Shown: positions 20,601 through 24,933 of the stretch, piece after piece
Layout: every line of letters begins with the position of its first letter
How positions within the stretch are numbered: the stretch's first letter is position 1
Assembly: GCF_004348445.1 (NCBI RefSeq)
Contig: NZ_SMKV01000004.1
Coordinates: 62,001-126,000, forward strand
Reading direction: 5' to 3'
Source: Saccharopolyspora aridisoli
Lineage (GTDB): Bacteria > Actinomycetota > Actinomycetes > Mycobacteriales > Pseudonocardiaceae
DNA: 64,000 nucleotides
Position numbers and translations under genes: made by a program
Notes under the pieces: model-generated
Databases searched by the model: none
Seen by the model: the letters and a program-made list of their open reading frames with translations, nothing else
What the model was told of the DNA's origin: nothing

Positions 20601-23600
20601 GGCCGATGACGGCGATGTCGTGGCGCCGCGCGCGCGGGTCGTCCGCGGGCTCAGCGGCGACCGAGGCGCGGGCGAACCGGGGACGCTGCTCCCGCTTCGC
20701 CGGTTCCCCGGTTTCCGCCGGGCTTTCGGAGCGTTCGGATCCCCCCGTACCGGCAGGTCCTGCGGCGCCGGTCCCGCCGAGCACGGCGGCGAGGGTGCCG
20801 GGGTGCTCGGCCGCGAAGTACCCGGCGACGCCGTCGAGCGTGGTGTGCTCGAAGAACAGCGTCTTCGACAGCGGGCCGAACAGGTCCTCCAGTCGCGTGG
20901 TCATGTCCAGGATGCTCAGCGAGTCGATCCCGTACTCGACCAGGTTGACCGCCCCGTCGATGGCGCCCGGGTCGCGGTGCAGCACCTGCCCGAGCAGGTT
21001 CTTGAGCAGCGTTACCGCACCGGTGGCCAGCTCCTGCGCGGACTGCTCGCCGGTCGCATCGGCCGGGACGGGACTGTCCGAAGTGGCCGGAGCGGCGTTC
21101 TCGCGGGGCACGAGCACCGGATCCGCGCCGTAGGCGACGATCGCGTGCTCCGGCCCGTCCTCGAGCAGTCCGCCCAGCACGCGCAGTCCCGCTTCGGTGG
21201 GCAACGGCTCCCAGCCGCGCCGGCGGCGCAACGCCTCCTGGGTCACCTCGTCGGCGGTCATGCCGCCGTCGGCCCACAGCGGCCAGCTGACCGCGACCGT
21301 GCGGCCGGTCCGCTCTCCCGCGGAGACCAGCACCTGGCGGTGCTCGGCGAAGGCGTCCAGAAAGGCGTTCGCCGCGGCGTAGTCGGCCTGCCCGGTGCCG
21401 CCGTAGACCCCGGCCACCGAGGAGAACAGCGCGAAGAAGTCCAGATCGAGCTCGCGGGAGACCGCGTCCAGGTGCAGCGCTCCGCGCACCTTCGGCGCCA
21501 GCACGCCGCGGACCTCGCCGAGGTCCTTGCGCAGCAGGTAGTCGTCGGCCAACACCCCGGCGGCGTGCACGATCCCGTCGAGACGGCCGTGCTCGCGCAC
21601 GATCTCCCGCGCCGCGCGCAGCACGTCCTCGGCGTCGGTGACGTCGGTGACGAGGTGGTGGGCGTCCACGCCGGACTCGCGCAGCTCGTCCAGCGCCGCA
21701 CCCGGCGCCGAGCGCCCGCTGAGCACCACGACGGCGCCCGCGCGGGCGAAGTAGCGCGCCACGTGCCGCCCGAGACCGCCGAGACCGCCGGTCAGCCAGT
21801 AGACCCCGCCGTCCCGCAGCGGTGGCACGCGCGGCCCGGCAGGTGGCGCGGCGTCGATCGGGCGCCGCACCCGGCGGGTGCCGTCGGCGGCGTGGTGCAC
21901 CTCGGCGTCACCGCCCGCGTCCGCGGCCTCGGCGCGCAGCACCTCCGCGAGCCGCGCGGTTCCGGCGACCCGGACGACGCGGCCGGACACCAGCGGGTTC
22001 TCCAGCGCGACGGTGCGGAACAGGCCGGTCAGCGGGGCGTGGAAGTGCCGCGGGAGCCGGTCGTCGACGAGCACGACGAACCGGTGCGGGCGGTTGGGGG
22101 CGCTGCGCAGCACCTCCTGGAGTCGTTCGAGCATGAGGTGCGCGGTGTGCTCGACGCCTTCCCCGGCGCTGTCGGGAGTGATCAGCGGTAGGTGGGTCGC
22201 CGCGAGACCGTCGGGCAGGGACCGGCCGGCGTAGAAGGCGTGCACCTCGGCCGTCCCGGCCTCCGGGGATTCGGCCTGCGCCGGGGCTTCCACCCAGCCG
22301 GTCGTGGCGGTGACCAACGCGCGCGACCGATCGCGCCGCTGCACCAGACCCCGAAGCCGGGCGCGCACCGCGCCCTCGGCGTCGCAGAGGTCGATGTCGA
22401 AGGTGTCCGGCACGTCCTCCTGGTACCGCACCCACGCCCAGGTCTCCGCGGTGCACGGCTCGAACACCTCCAGGCTCTCCAGCGCGAACGGCATGGCCGG
22501 GCCGCCGGCCGGGTCCGCACCGTCGGCGTCGAGCAGGGCCACGGACGCCTGGAAGGCCGCATCGAGGACGGCGGGCTCCAGCACGACACCGTCGCCGGAA
22601 TCGGCGGTCGGTTCGATCCGCGCCAGCAGTTCCCGCCGGCCCGAGAAGATCTCGCGCAACCCGCGCATCGCCGAGCCGTATTCCAGCCCCTGCTCCTGGA
22701 ACTCCGCGTAGACCTCGTCGATGTCGCGCCGCTCGGGGCACGCCGCGCGCAGCCGCTCCAGGTCCACCGGTTCGGGCCGGTCGGTCGGTGCGATCTCGAC
22801 GGAACCGCGGGCGTGCACCACCGCGTCGTCCCGCCCGCCCGCGTACACCTCGAAGGAGGTGCCGATCTCCCCCGGCACGAGCGCCAGGTGCACCTCGACG
22901 GGCTCGTCACCGGCCACGACCGGCCGCAGCCAGGTCGCGCCGCGCACGACCGGCACCCCGGTCGACGCCTCGACGAACGCCCGCTCGGCGGCGGCGCGCA
23001 CCATCTCCAGGTGGGCCACCGCGGGCAGCACGCGCTTGCCGCGTACCTGGTGGGCGGCCAGGAACGGCTCGGCGCCGGTGAACGCGGAGGTGTAGCGCTG
23101 CTCGGCGAGGTCCGAGGTGTTGCGGTGCAGCAGCGGGTGCAGCGCACCGCCGGTCTCCGGGTTCCGTTCGGGCACCCGGAACCAGTACCGCTGCCGGTCG
23201 AACGGGTAGCCCGGCAGCCGCACCCGGCGCGGGCGCGGCCCGTCGCCGCGCAGCGCGGACCAGTCGACGTCGTCGCCACCGACCCAGAGCTCGGCGGCGG
23301 CCCGCAGCTCGGGTGCTGCGGCGTCGCCGCGCACGGCCACGTCCGCCGCGTCGCCGGAGGCGAACTCCTCCAGCGCAGCGATCAGCTCCGCGGTCCCGTC
23401 CACCACGAACGCCGCCCGCGCGGCCATCTGCTCCCGGCCGACCTGCAGGGTGTGGGCGACGTCGGCCAGTTCCTGCGGTGCGCGCAGCGCCGCGGCCTCC
23501 GCGGCCGGGCCGCGAAGGTGCTCGGCCAGCCGGTGCGCGACCGCGCGCAGCCGCTCGGGGTTCTTCGCCGACAGCGGCACCAGGTGCGGCCCGGGGATCG

Positions 23601-24933
23601 GCTCGCCCTCGCGGCTGTCGGGGTGCTCTTCGAGCACCACGTGCGCGTTCGTCCCGCCGAACCCGAACGAGCTCACGCCCGCGCGCCGTGGCGCCGGGGC
23701 ATCGGGCCACTCCTGGGTACCGGCGACGATGAAGAACGGGCTGCCGTCCAGCCGGATCATCGGGTTCTGCTTCTCGAAGTGCACGGTCGCGGGCAGCGTG
23801 CGCCCGGTCATCGCGACGATCACCTTGACCATTCCGGCCACGCCCGCCGCACCCTCGAGGTGCCCGATGTTCGTCTTGATCGACCCGATCCCGGTGCTGC
23901 CGGGGCGCGGCTCGGTGCCGTGACGCGCGTGCAGCGCGGCGAACGCGCGCTTGAGCGCCACCACCTCGATCGGATCCCCGACCTGGGTGCCCGGCCCGTG
24001 CGCCTCGACATAGCTGACGCTGTCCGGGCGGATGCCCGCCCGCGTGTACAGACCCTCGATCAGCTCGCTCTGCGCGGACGGATTCGTGACGGTCAGCGAG
24101 CTGGTGCGGCCTCCGTGGTTGGTCGCCACGCCCTTGATCACCGCGTGCACCGGGTCCCCGTCGGCGACCGCCCGCTCCAGCGGCTTCAGCAGCAGCACCG
24201 CGCCGCCCTCGCCGCGGACGTAGCCGTCGGCGTCCTGGTCGAAGGCCTTGCTGCGGCCGGTGCGGGACAGCATGCTCGCCTGGCTGAAGGCCACGAAGTG
24301 CTTCGGCGACCAACACAGGTTCACGCCCCCGGCCAGCGCCTGCTCGCACTCCCCGCGCTCCAGCGCCGAGACCGCCTCGTAGACCGACACCAGCGAGCTG
24401 GAGCAGGCGGTGTCGTTGGTGATGCTCGGCCCCTGCAGGTCCAGCGAGTACGACACCCGGTTGGCGATGATCGAGTAGGCGGTGCCGGTCGGGAAGTAGG
24501 CGTCGGTGGCCGCGCCCTCCCGCTCCATCAGCTCGGCGTAGTCCTGGTGGCACACGCCCATGAACACGCCGGTGCGGGTGCCCGCCAGTTCCGCGGCGCG
24601 GTACCCGGCGTCCTCGACGGCCTGCCAGGACAGCTCCAGGGCGAAGCGCTGCTGCGGGTCCATGGATTCCGCTTCGCGCGGGGAGATGGCGAAGAAGTCG
24701 GCGTCGAAGCGGTCCGCGCCCTCCAGGAACCCGCCCCAGATGCTGCTGGTCTTCTCGGCGCCGCGACGCGCGTCGCCGAACCAGCGCTCCTTGGACCACC
24801 GCCGGGTGGGCACCTCGCGGATGAGCGAGCGGCCGGCGGTCAGGTGGCCGTACAGCTCCTCCAGGGTGTCCGCGCCGGGGAAGCGCAGTGCCAGGCCGGT
24901 GATCGCGATGTCGCCGGAGTGCTCGGTGCTCAT
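4375..24933 (-). CDS. AT-less (trans-AT) type I polyketide synthase, five modules plus terminal condensation domain; glutarimide-type
   Basis: One 6852-residue protein carries five ketosynthases and no acyltransferase domain; short AT-docking remnants ending in PxYPFxRxRYW-like motifs follow the KSs. Order: KS-DH-KR-ACP / KS-branching domain-ACP / KS-KR-ACP / KS-ACP / KS-DH-KR-MT-ACP-ACP / C. All five KS have Cys-His-His (Cys177, 1610, 2658, 3843, 4644). There is no ER, TE or loading domain. The ATG at 24933 overlaps the amidotransferase stop by 4 bp and has GGGAGGA upstream. Extender units must come from the free AT at 27.2-28.0 kb; the starter is probably malonamyl on the discrete ACP. Modules 1 and 2 match the glutarimide-forming pair of iso-migrastatin and 9-methylstreptimidone synthases as I know them. 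Predicted colinear chain: glutarimide-CH2-CH(OH)-CH2-CO-CH2-CH=C(CH3)-CO-ACP. The glutarimide assignment is strong; the final structure is inference. Confidence 0.95.
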   Translation of the reverse strand: MSTEHSGDIAITGLALRFPGADTLEELYGHLTAGRSLIREVPTRRWSKERWFGDARRGAEKTSSIWGGFLEGADRFDADFFAISPREAESMDPQQRFALELSWQAVEDAGYRAAELAGTRTGVFMGVCHQDYAELMEREGAATDAYFPTGTAYSIIANRVSYSLDLQGPSITNDTACSSSLVSVYEAVSALERGECEQALAGGVNLCWSPKHFVAFSQASMLSRTGRSKAFDQDADGYVRGEGGAVLLLKPLERAVADGDPVHAVIKGVATNHGGRTSSLTVTNPSAQSELIEGLYTRAGIRPDSVSYVEAHGPGTQVGDPIEVVALKRAFAALHARHGTEPRPGSTGIGSIKTNIGHLEGAAGVAGMVKVIVAMTGRTLPATVHFEKQNPMIRLDGSPFFIVAGTQEWPDAPAPRRAGVSSFGFGGTNAHVVLEEHPDSREGEPIPGPHLVPLSAKNPERLRAVAHRLAEHLRGPAAEAAALRAPQELADVAHTLQVGREQMAARAAFVVDGTAELIAALEEFASGDAADVAVRGDAAAPELRAAAELWVGGDDVDWSALRGDGPRPRRVRLPGYPFDRQRYWFRVPERNPETGGALHPLLHRNTSDLAEQRYTSAFTGAEPFLAAHQVRGKRVLPAVAHLEMVRAAAERAFVEASTGVPVVRGATWLRPVVAGDEPVEVHLALVPGEIGTSFEVYAGGRDDAVVHARGSVEIAPTDRPEPVDLERLRAACPERRDIDEVYAEFQEQGLEYGSAMRGLREIFSGRRELLARIEPTADSGDGVVLEPAVLDAAFQASVALLDADGADPAGGPAMPFALESLEVFEPCTAETWAWVRYQEDVPDTFDIDLCDAEGAVRARLRGLVQRRDRSRALVTATTGWVEAPAQAESPEAGTAEVHAFYAGRSLPDGLAATHLPLITPDSAGEGVEHTAHLMLERLQEVLRSAPNRPHRFVVLVDDRLPRHFHAPLTGLFRTVALENPLVSGRVVRVAGTARLAEVLRAEAADAGGDAEVHHAADGTRRVRRPIDAAPPAGPRVPPLRDGGVYWLTGGLGGLGRHVARYFARAGAVVVLSGRSAPGAALDELRESGVDAHHLVTDVTDAEDVLRAAREIVREHGRLDGIVHAAGVLADDYLLRKDLGEVRGVLAPKVRGALHLDAVSRELDLDFFALFSSVAGVYGGTGQADYAAANAFLDAFAEHRQVLVSAGERTGRTVAVSWPLWADGGMTADEVTQEALRRRRGWEPLPTEAGLRVLGGLLEDGPEHAIVAYGADPVLVPRENAAPATSDSPVPADATGEQSAQELATGAVTLLKNLLGQVLHRDPGAIDGAVNLVEYGIDSLSILDMTTRLEDLFGPLSKTLFFEHTTLDGVAGYFAAEHPGTLAAVLGGTGAAGPAGTGGSERSESPAETGEPAKREQRPRFARASVAAEPADDPRARRHDIAVIGLSGRYPGADDPELLWTALAEGRHAFTEVPRDRWNHDAIYSPDRDVLGKSSIRTGTFLDGIDEFDPRYFRVSMRAAEQMSPEVRLFLQAGVQALEDAGYSRETLQRDCDGDVGVLAGTMSNHYNLYGFAENLLRGAPASGSYTATLPNMLSYFYGFTGPSIFVDTMCSAASTCIHQAVQMLRAGETRMVVAGGVNLLLHPYNLISSSQEHFTTATSDMIRSYGVGADGTILGEGVGAVVLKPLAEAERDGDHVYAVIKGTALSNAGVRNGFTVPNPHMQARAIGKALDDAGVDARTIGYVEGHGSGTALGDPIEVKALTTAFRAHTADSGYCALGSVKSNVGHLLAAAGMAGFTKVLLQLRAGKLAPSLHAEQLNPDISFDGTPFRVQHELAEWEPMTTTEDGRPVVHPRRAGVTSIGAGGMNSHIIVEEHPGRAEREPGDGRDELFVFSAMTERALVESLTRFRAFLAAASESDLSAIAYTLRVGKNELPRRWAFLAADKAAALTAVDRYLAGDHDGEAALAGQDERAETPREVARIWLGGSPVDWSRVVGARPPRRVSLPAYPFERVRCWVPQHEDTPGVLAPLALRDKVHPLLGRNESDLDGLRFGLELHFDDLRDYAVHRDGVPELVGAFAAELALGAARAGGFAGPVAVRGLRSAAVPWARTARLVTGFGGVPGGAASGVVFAEDTAGERVAVAEFDVHPGEPVSASAGLPEDVRAAAVEVLDRERIAAELADGELVHEPLFCGVAGACRLPDGRLVLEVAEPQVRRDHVRRNTTLDAPVLVAIAQGVLLEAKRAGAPRWQHRVLEVVDEVRVREAPEVAHVVLELRDGRGRVLLVDRDGVVAGELNGVQCGEGAALGAAVPRPAFAAVTAGHVVHAQVEGTESGTAGPSSDQQERTPDTAQRGAGPENPDGELGFVVGDLRAMAAELLKFEVAELDPHTGFDAFGFDSISLVALAKQVHARFGIELTPAVFFDESTFDALGRHLLAEFGDQVRAARSRTGGSGVATAAATTGDAGSVPESTPVATGPSTGDSERESSGETAAGEPIAIIGAAGRFPGARDLDEFWANLLAGRDSVGSFPVERYGPAYAQVVAESDFPKYAGALDDIDAFDAGFFGIYPREAELMDPQHRLALETVWHAVEDSGRTPDALPRSTGLFFGVSGTDYATLLHAHGVAPDAFTATGNAHSILVNRISYLLDIRGPSEPVDTACSSSLVAVHRAAEAIRAGACELAIAGGVNLLLSADTFVSAHRAGMLSPDGRCKTFSAAADGYVRGEGVGAIVLKPLAAAERDGDAVLAVLRGTAENHGGRANSLTAPNADAQAELVRIALAGLDPDTVGYVEAHGTGTALGDPVEVRALHSAFGRSGAGRGRTGLGSVKANIGHLEAAAGIAGLIKVLLAMRHGVLPATPISGELNPHIRLDGGPFRIVRETERWEPVRDRTAGVAPLRAGVSSFGFGGANAHVVLEQHVAAARPEPGGPVLVPLSARTDAQLRDVARNLLAHLENSATPESLASLAWTLQSGRVALDERVGWVVRSRASLIERLGEFLDGDLSGGIRGRVPRRPGGLAERPAGAAEQQALEGGDLTTVLAAWAEGAVIDWQVLHGEHAPGRAHLPTYPFERERYWIPSGTGGAAGVTGDGGVEPGSAARNFAVAQAETAERIGAPDHAQSPGRAAESGLGTTLLTPSWTPRPEAADRAAPAERVVITCGQTGADLQIARARHLRATSEKSRADGRFTELSRQVFEAVRDLEPETSALVQVVTSAEDATGPALAALLRTAEKENPRLTGQVVVLPAEATAAAVRTALDENTTSTDDLVLYRDGVRHVRTWHRADPAAPQNEPPWRSGGVYLITGGARGIGAAVARHIAGAVSGPTLVLVGRSAPDAGVSELLDELRAAGTTAEYRQADVSRWEETRHLVASVLSEAGALHGVVHSAGVVRDAALVRKTAEDWDAVLAPKVSGLVHLDRATAQLPLEFLLAFSSGAGITGNAGQADYAAANAFTDAYAALRAAERPGRTASIAWPLWRDGGMAVDAAAQKKLWHSRGLVPMDTTDGLAALESACALDAPQVWVHHGDLGRAPGEVPAPAAAGDGLQRAVQRKLVELFAETTKLPAAGVDADRQLATMGLDSIMVVQLNRELARGFAGLPTTLFYEFPALSELAAHLAGERTAEAAAWTGHGPASAARSVERRPRTAPATASERPAEETPAEETLAEETSADEPIAIIGLSGRYPRARNLPEFWDNLRSGRTCTGEVPADRWPLEGFYEPDRKTAIATGRSYSKWGGFLDGFAEFDPRFFRIAPRDAYAMDPQERLFVQAAWEVLEDAGYTRELLAERHSRNVGVFAGVTKSGHARHGAGLLPSGEAVVPGLSFASLSARTSHVLDLRGPSITLDTMCSASLTAVHEACEHLRRGSCEVAIAGGANVYAHPLDYVELCRSQMLSAGPECRSFGAGADGFVPGEGVGAVLLKPLSRALADGDRVEAVIRGSSANHGGGVNGYTVPNPAAQADLVRAALARAGISARDVGCVEAHGTGTELGDPIEIAGLTKAFGADTDDFGFCALSSVKSGIGHLEAAAGIAGLTKAVLQLRHRTLAPSLHADEPNPGIAFERTPFFLQREAQEWRSDRPRIAAVSSFGAGGSNAHVIVAEHVPEPEPAAGPGEQLVVLSARTAEELRRVAGRLLSCLDGSEPDLAALAHTLRTGREAMAERLAVVVSSTEQLRRVLGAVAEGADAAGVHRGTADRPQGALAVISADPELREQLVRRWAAIGELDKLAALWVDGVRLDWRALDGSGTRLPRPISLPTYPFSRERYWIGDLPPAAVPEADPGRASVAAAVSSTAPAATADARSIADSGSTADASVRPADDAPPRLEVVVPRLVREKLAGALAMRPDEIDGEHAFADYGLDSILGVRVVHELNDALSLELSTNALYDFSSADRLVEHLLTEHAADIRLTEPAEPTVELPSGADPGLDGDRATETGSADAPDPSNRPAPDGDPATRTAPATGFAPAEPLSARQRDGSTSDTELRSTPAPGGDREPIAVVGMSGRFAGSADLDELWEHLAAAHDLVTPVTRWDLGRTGEQDSPRCEHGSFVDGIDEFDPLFFTISGVEAAVMDPQQRLLLEESWKALEDAGYAGTMGRRRCGVYVGAWAGDYQDLLAEESPAQTLWGNMTSVIPSRVSYFLDLRGPAIAVDTSCSSSLVAIDLACKDLRAGETSMALAGGVFLQSTPRLYRLAGRAGMLSPTGRCRTFDHGADGFVPGEGVGVLVLKRLSEALADGDHVHGVIRGSGVGQDGATNGITAPSSVSQERLLREVHEESGVDVERIGVVEAHGTGTALGDPIEFQALQRAFRARTDRSEYCAVGSIKSSIGHAQFAAGVAGVFKVLLSMRHEQIPAALHFERANPAIELDGSPFYVSTRTHKWEASEAGPRCGAVSSFGASGTNAHVVLEEAPPPRRAAAPQRAAHLVVLSARSREQLAELVARLAAHCRREPAVDCGDLAHTLLAGRAHFEHRFACVAGDVAELIEVLDGGLDSPRARTGRKQTGAGRVADAAEQLRRCREAEGAALRAELDALAEHYVAGAALDPAALFPAGAHLRVPLPTYPFARERYWPEPRAERGGRETRLTAGESQGTEFVVTGAEPHVRDHRVHGRSVLPGVAYLEQARQAGERALGAEPVLRDVTWVRPLAVEDGPVSAEVRVEPAGAGFTFEISAESGGEHAVRCAGRLTRGTGAAPEPVDLAALRAECTTPVSAERIREALAAMGIEHGPALRAVALAHVGRGVVLAELRAPGERTRAVLDPALLDSAIQASIALQLAEGDAATTTAVPFALECLERFGPCEERMWAVVRASGEPGPLSRLDVDLVDTAGAVRVRMSGYTSRRAPAPESPALEPEVPEQSVPALFEPVWEPVREGEFGTPVPAAADRVLVVGGTDRQRAAVAAAHPAALGWNLPSTAAVDDVADALAAIGPIDHLIWLAPEAPLPPTGAAALTGAQETGVLAAFRMFKALLLAGFDSRDLGITLLTRRAVPTCPDDPVEPAHAGLHGLFGSAAREYPHWQVRRADVDGDEWPADLTALPGSPDDVWVRRNGQWLRRRLVPAESAAAPAETYRRDSVFVVIGGAGGLGAEWTRHVVEHYGATVVWIGRRERDEEIERKLASIPGEVHYLTADATDPAALRSAREEIIARCGPIRGLVQAALVLRDQSLARMSERDFRAGLAAKVDAGAVAAEVFADDPLDFALFFSSLQSFTTAAGQSNYAAGCLFADSYAHHLAQHWSCPVKVVHWGWWGSVGSVSAEFFARRMRGWGLRSIEPAEGMAALDELFAAPQRQLSYIGTTGPDALGVVDPGTRSTAYARTSERVDPDLLRSRGALGDGPLLEALAQWRSTERDPLLARVLRAHLAELGITESAADADVIALRDRAGIREQYTSWLEHALRAAPDSAEPLEEVTREWQRRAAEWAQDPDKAAEVRLVSATIAELPAILTGRTPATDVLFPRGSVELVEGCYRDNRLADAFNRALRDAAVAVVAERIRREPGARLRILEIGAGTGGTSAGMFTALRPYQGSIETYTYTDLSKAFLNHARTAYGPDVPYLECTLFDAERPLAGQDIEPGGYDLVIAANVLHATRDTRNTLRNAKAALRDGGWLLLNELAAFDVFTHLTFGLLEGWWLFEDTALRVPGSPALSPESWRGVLAGEGFSAVMQVLPEALALGQQIIAAESDGIARQRLVEGEEPPAAPPRPAHGGSPPVAAEPGPAATPLGGNAPAGPLNGAAHTDRASLRSAPMSGTRLHHAENAGEPGDPARTPSRTSLNGAQNSTRVAGTGTAEPSGDLVHRLREGAAEVLHLPVDRIDPAVPLVEYGLDSILVLQLVNALREDLPEISPAMVFDAGSIDGLAALARPSGPELDQPRTAAAPDLAERIRQQAAAVLGVPADRIDPAAPLVEYGLDSILVLQLVNALREDLPEISPAVIFDAGSVDGLRARCGPRQRWDLSGSQRLVHRDHVRWGRSSTYNLPLLFEIRGELDEAALERAVREQARLHPVLTAAVVEQDGAPQLELDPSRTPSFERIELRAGTRDEQLAALRDLVAEEFDLATGPLVRAHLVGLPDRRLLLITAHHLLLDGTSTALLVRSLQDAYRGSAIPPRATFGDFTAWERNLLTGPGARGHREYWLRELDGAPSYLALPHDRRPEPDRMPRIRVLTRDVPAQQGEALAAWAARHRAGLATALFATWVAFLGKVTGQRDLVAGMTAAARPEERFQDVVGQFATRLPIRCTTTGDLGAVLESLRDKVLAGIEHSAYPLPEIARALGREDEPLARTNFLFQNFAGADLLTGEVAGEPQMHPFADLPYTGEHALAAEVYRSGAGLKIFIKYDANLFDDATAQRLADEWFSLLRAEPGALEL
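5659..11502 (-). other. PKS module 5: KS5-DH2-KR3-MT-ACP5a-ACP5b
   Basis: This covers residues about 4478-6425. KS5 has DTSCSSS (Cys4644), EAHGTGT and SIGHAQF. DH2 keeps His5095 in HxxxGxxxxP and Asp5253 in LLDSAIQ. KR3 has IGGAGGLG near 5568 and Tyr5706 in SNYAAGCLF. The C-methyltransferase (about 5880-6120) has the SAM motif LEIGAGTGGTSAG near 5991 and DLVIAANVLHAT. Tandem ACPs carry Ser6313 and Ser6398, 85 residues apart. The predicted output is an alpha-methyl, alpha,beta-unsaturated thioester. Confidence 0.88.
5680..6022. repeat. Direct repeat of 88 identical bases within the tandem ACPs
   Basis: Bases 5680-5767 and 5935-6022 are identical over 88 bases at an offset of 255 bp (85 codons). 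After one mismatch, identity continues for about 20 more bases. Both copies encode the serine-bearing helix regions of ACP5a and ACP5b. Identity at wobble positions over this span points to recent duplication or gene conversion. Confidence 0.95.
11734..13947 (-). other. PKS module 4: KS4-ACP4 (minimal)
   Basis: This covers residues about 3663-4400. KS4 has DTMCSASLT (Cys3843), EAHGTGT and GIGHLEA; ACP4 has Ser4354 in YGLDSIL. About 180 residues between them are the KS flanking domain and a low-complexity Ala/Ser/Asp-rich linker; no KR, DH, MT or AT motif is visible. The module should leave a beta-ketone. A colinear cycloheximide-type product would need a C-methyl from this module, but no methyltransferase is encoded here. 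Confidence 0.85.
14074..17481 (-). other. PKS module 3: KS3-KR2-ACP3
   Basis: This covers residues about 2485-3620. KS3 has DTACSSS (Cys2658), EAHGTGT and NIGHLEA. No DH is present between the KS flanking region and the KR. KR2 (about 3150-3500) has TGGARGIG near 3294, a VVRDAAL segment with the Asp often associated with B-type ketoreductases, and Tyr3443 in ADYAAANAF. ACP3 has Ser3577 in MGLDSIM. It should leave a beta-hydroxyl two carbons from the glutarimide, the position hydroxylated in cycloheximide. Confidence 0.85.
17614..20631 (-). other. PKS module 2: KS2-B(degenerate DH fold)-ACP2, putative chain-branching/glutarimide-forming module
   Basis: This covers residues about 1435-2440. 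KS2 has DTMCSAAST (Cys1610), EGHGSGT and NVGHLLA, an atypical active-site wording. The next domain (about 2030-2310) aligns by eye with DH domains: HPLLGRNESD start, LDAPVLVAIAQ near the end. Its catalytic His position is Tyr2063 and its Asp position is Val2230, so it cannot dehydrate. A DH-like double-hotdog domain between KS and ACP directly after a KS-DH-KR-ACP module is how the B (branching) domains of rhizoxin and glutarimide synthases appear. Expected chemistry: Michael addition of malonyl at the beta carbon, then attack of the amide nitrogen to close the imide ring. ACP2 has Ser2397 in FGFDSIS. Confidence 0.8.
20809..24912 (-). other. PKS module 1: KS1-DH1-KR1-ACP1
   Basis: This covers residues about 8-1375. 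KS1 has DTACSSS (Cys177), an EAHGPGT loop in which Pro replaces the usual Thr, and NIGHLEG. DH1 (about 595-870) keeps the HxxxGxxxxP motif at His628 and the second catalytic Asp791 in VLDAAFQ. KR1 (about 900-1245) has TGGLGGLG near 1043 and the active Tyr1185 in ADYAAANAF. ACP1 carries Ser1338 in YGIDSLS. All domains look active, so the module should turn malonamyl plus malonyl into the amide-bearing alpha,beta-unsaturated thioester, which is the Michael acceptor needed by module 2. Confidence 0.9.

Noticed and set aside
4375-24933. Hidden AT domains in the synthase
   Set aside because: No GHSxG active-site motif with a downstream AFH/PFH pair occurs after any KS; only short docking remnants are present.
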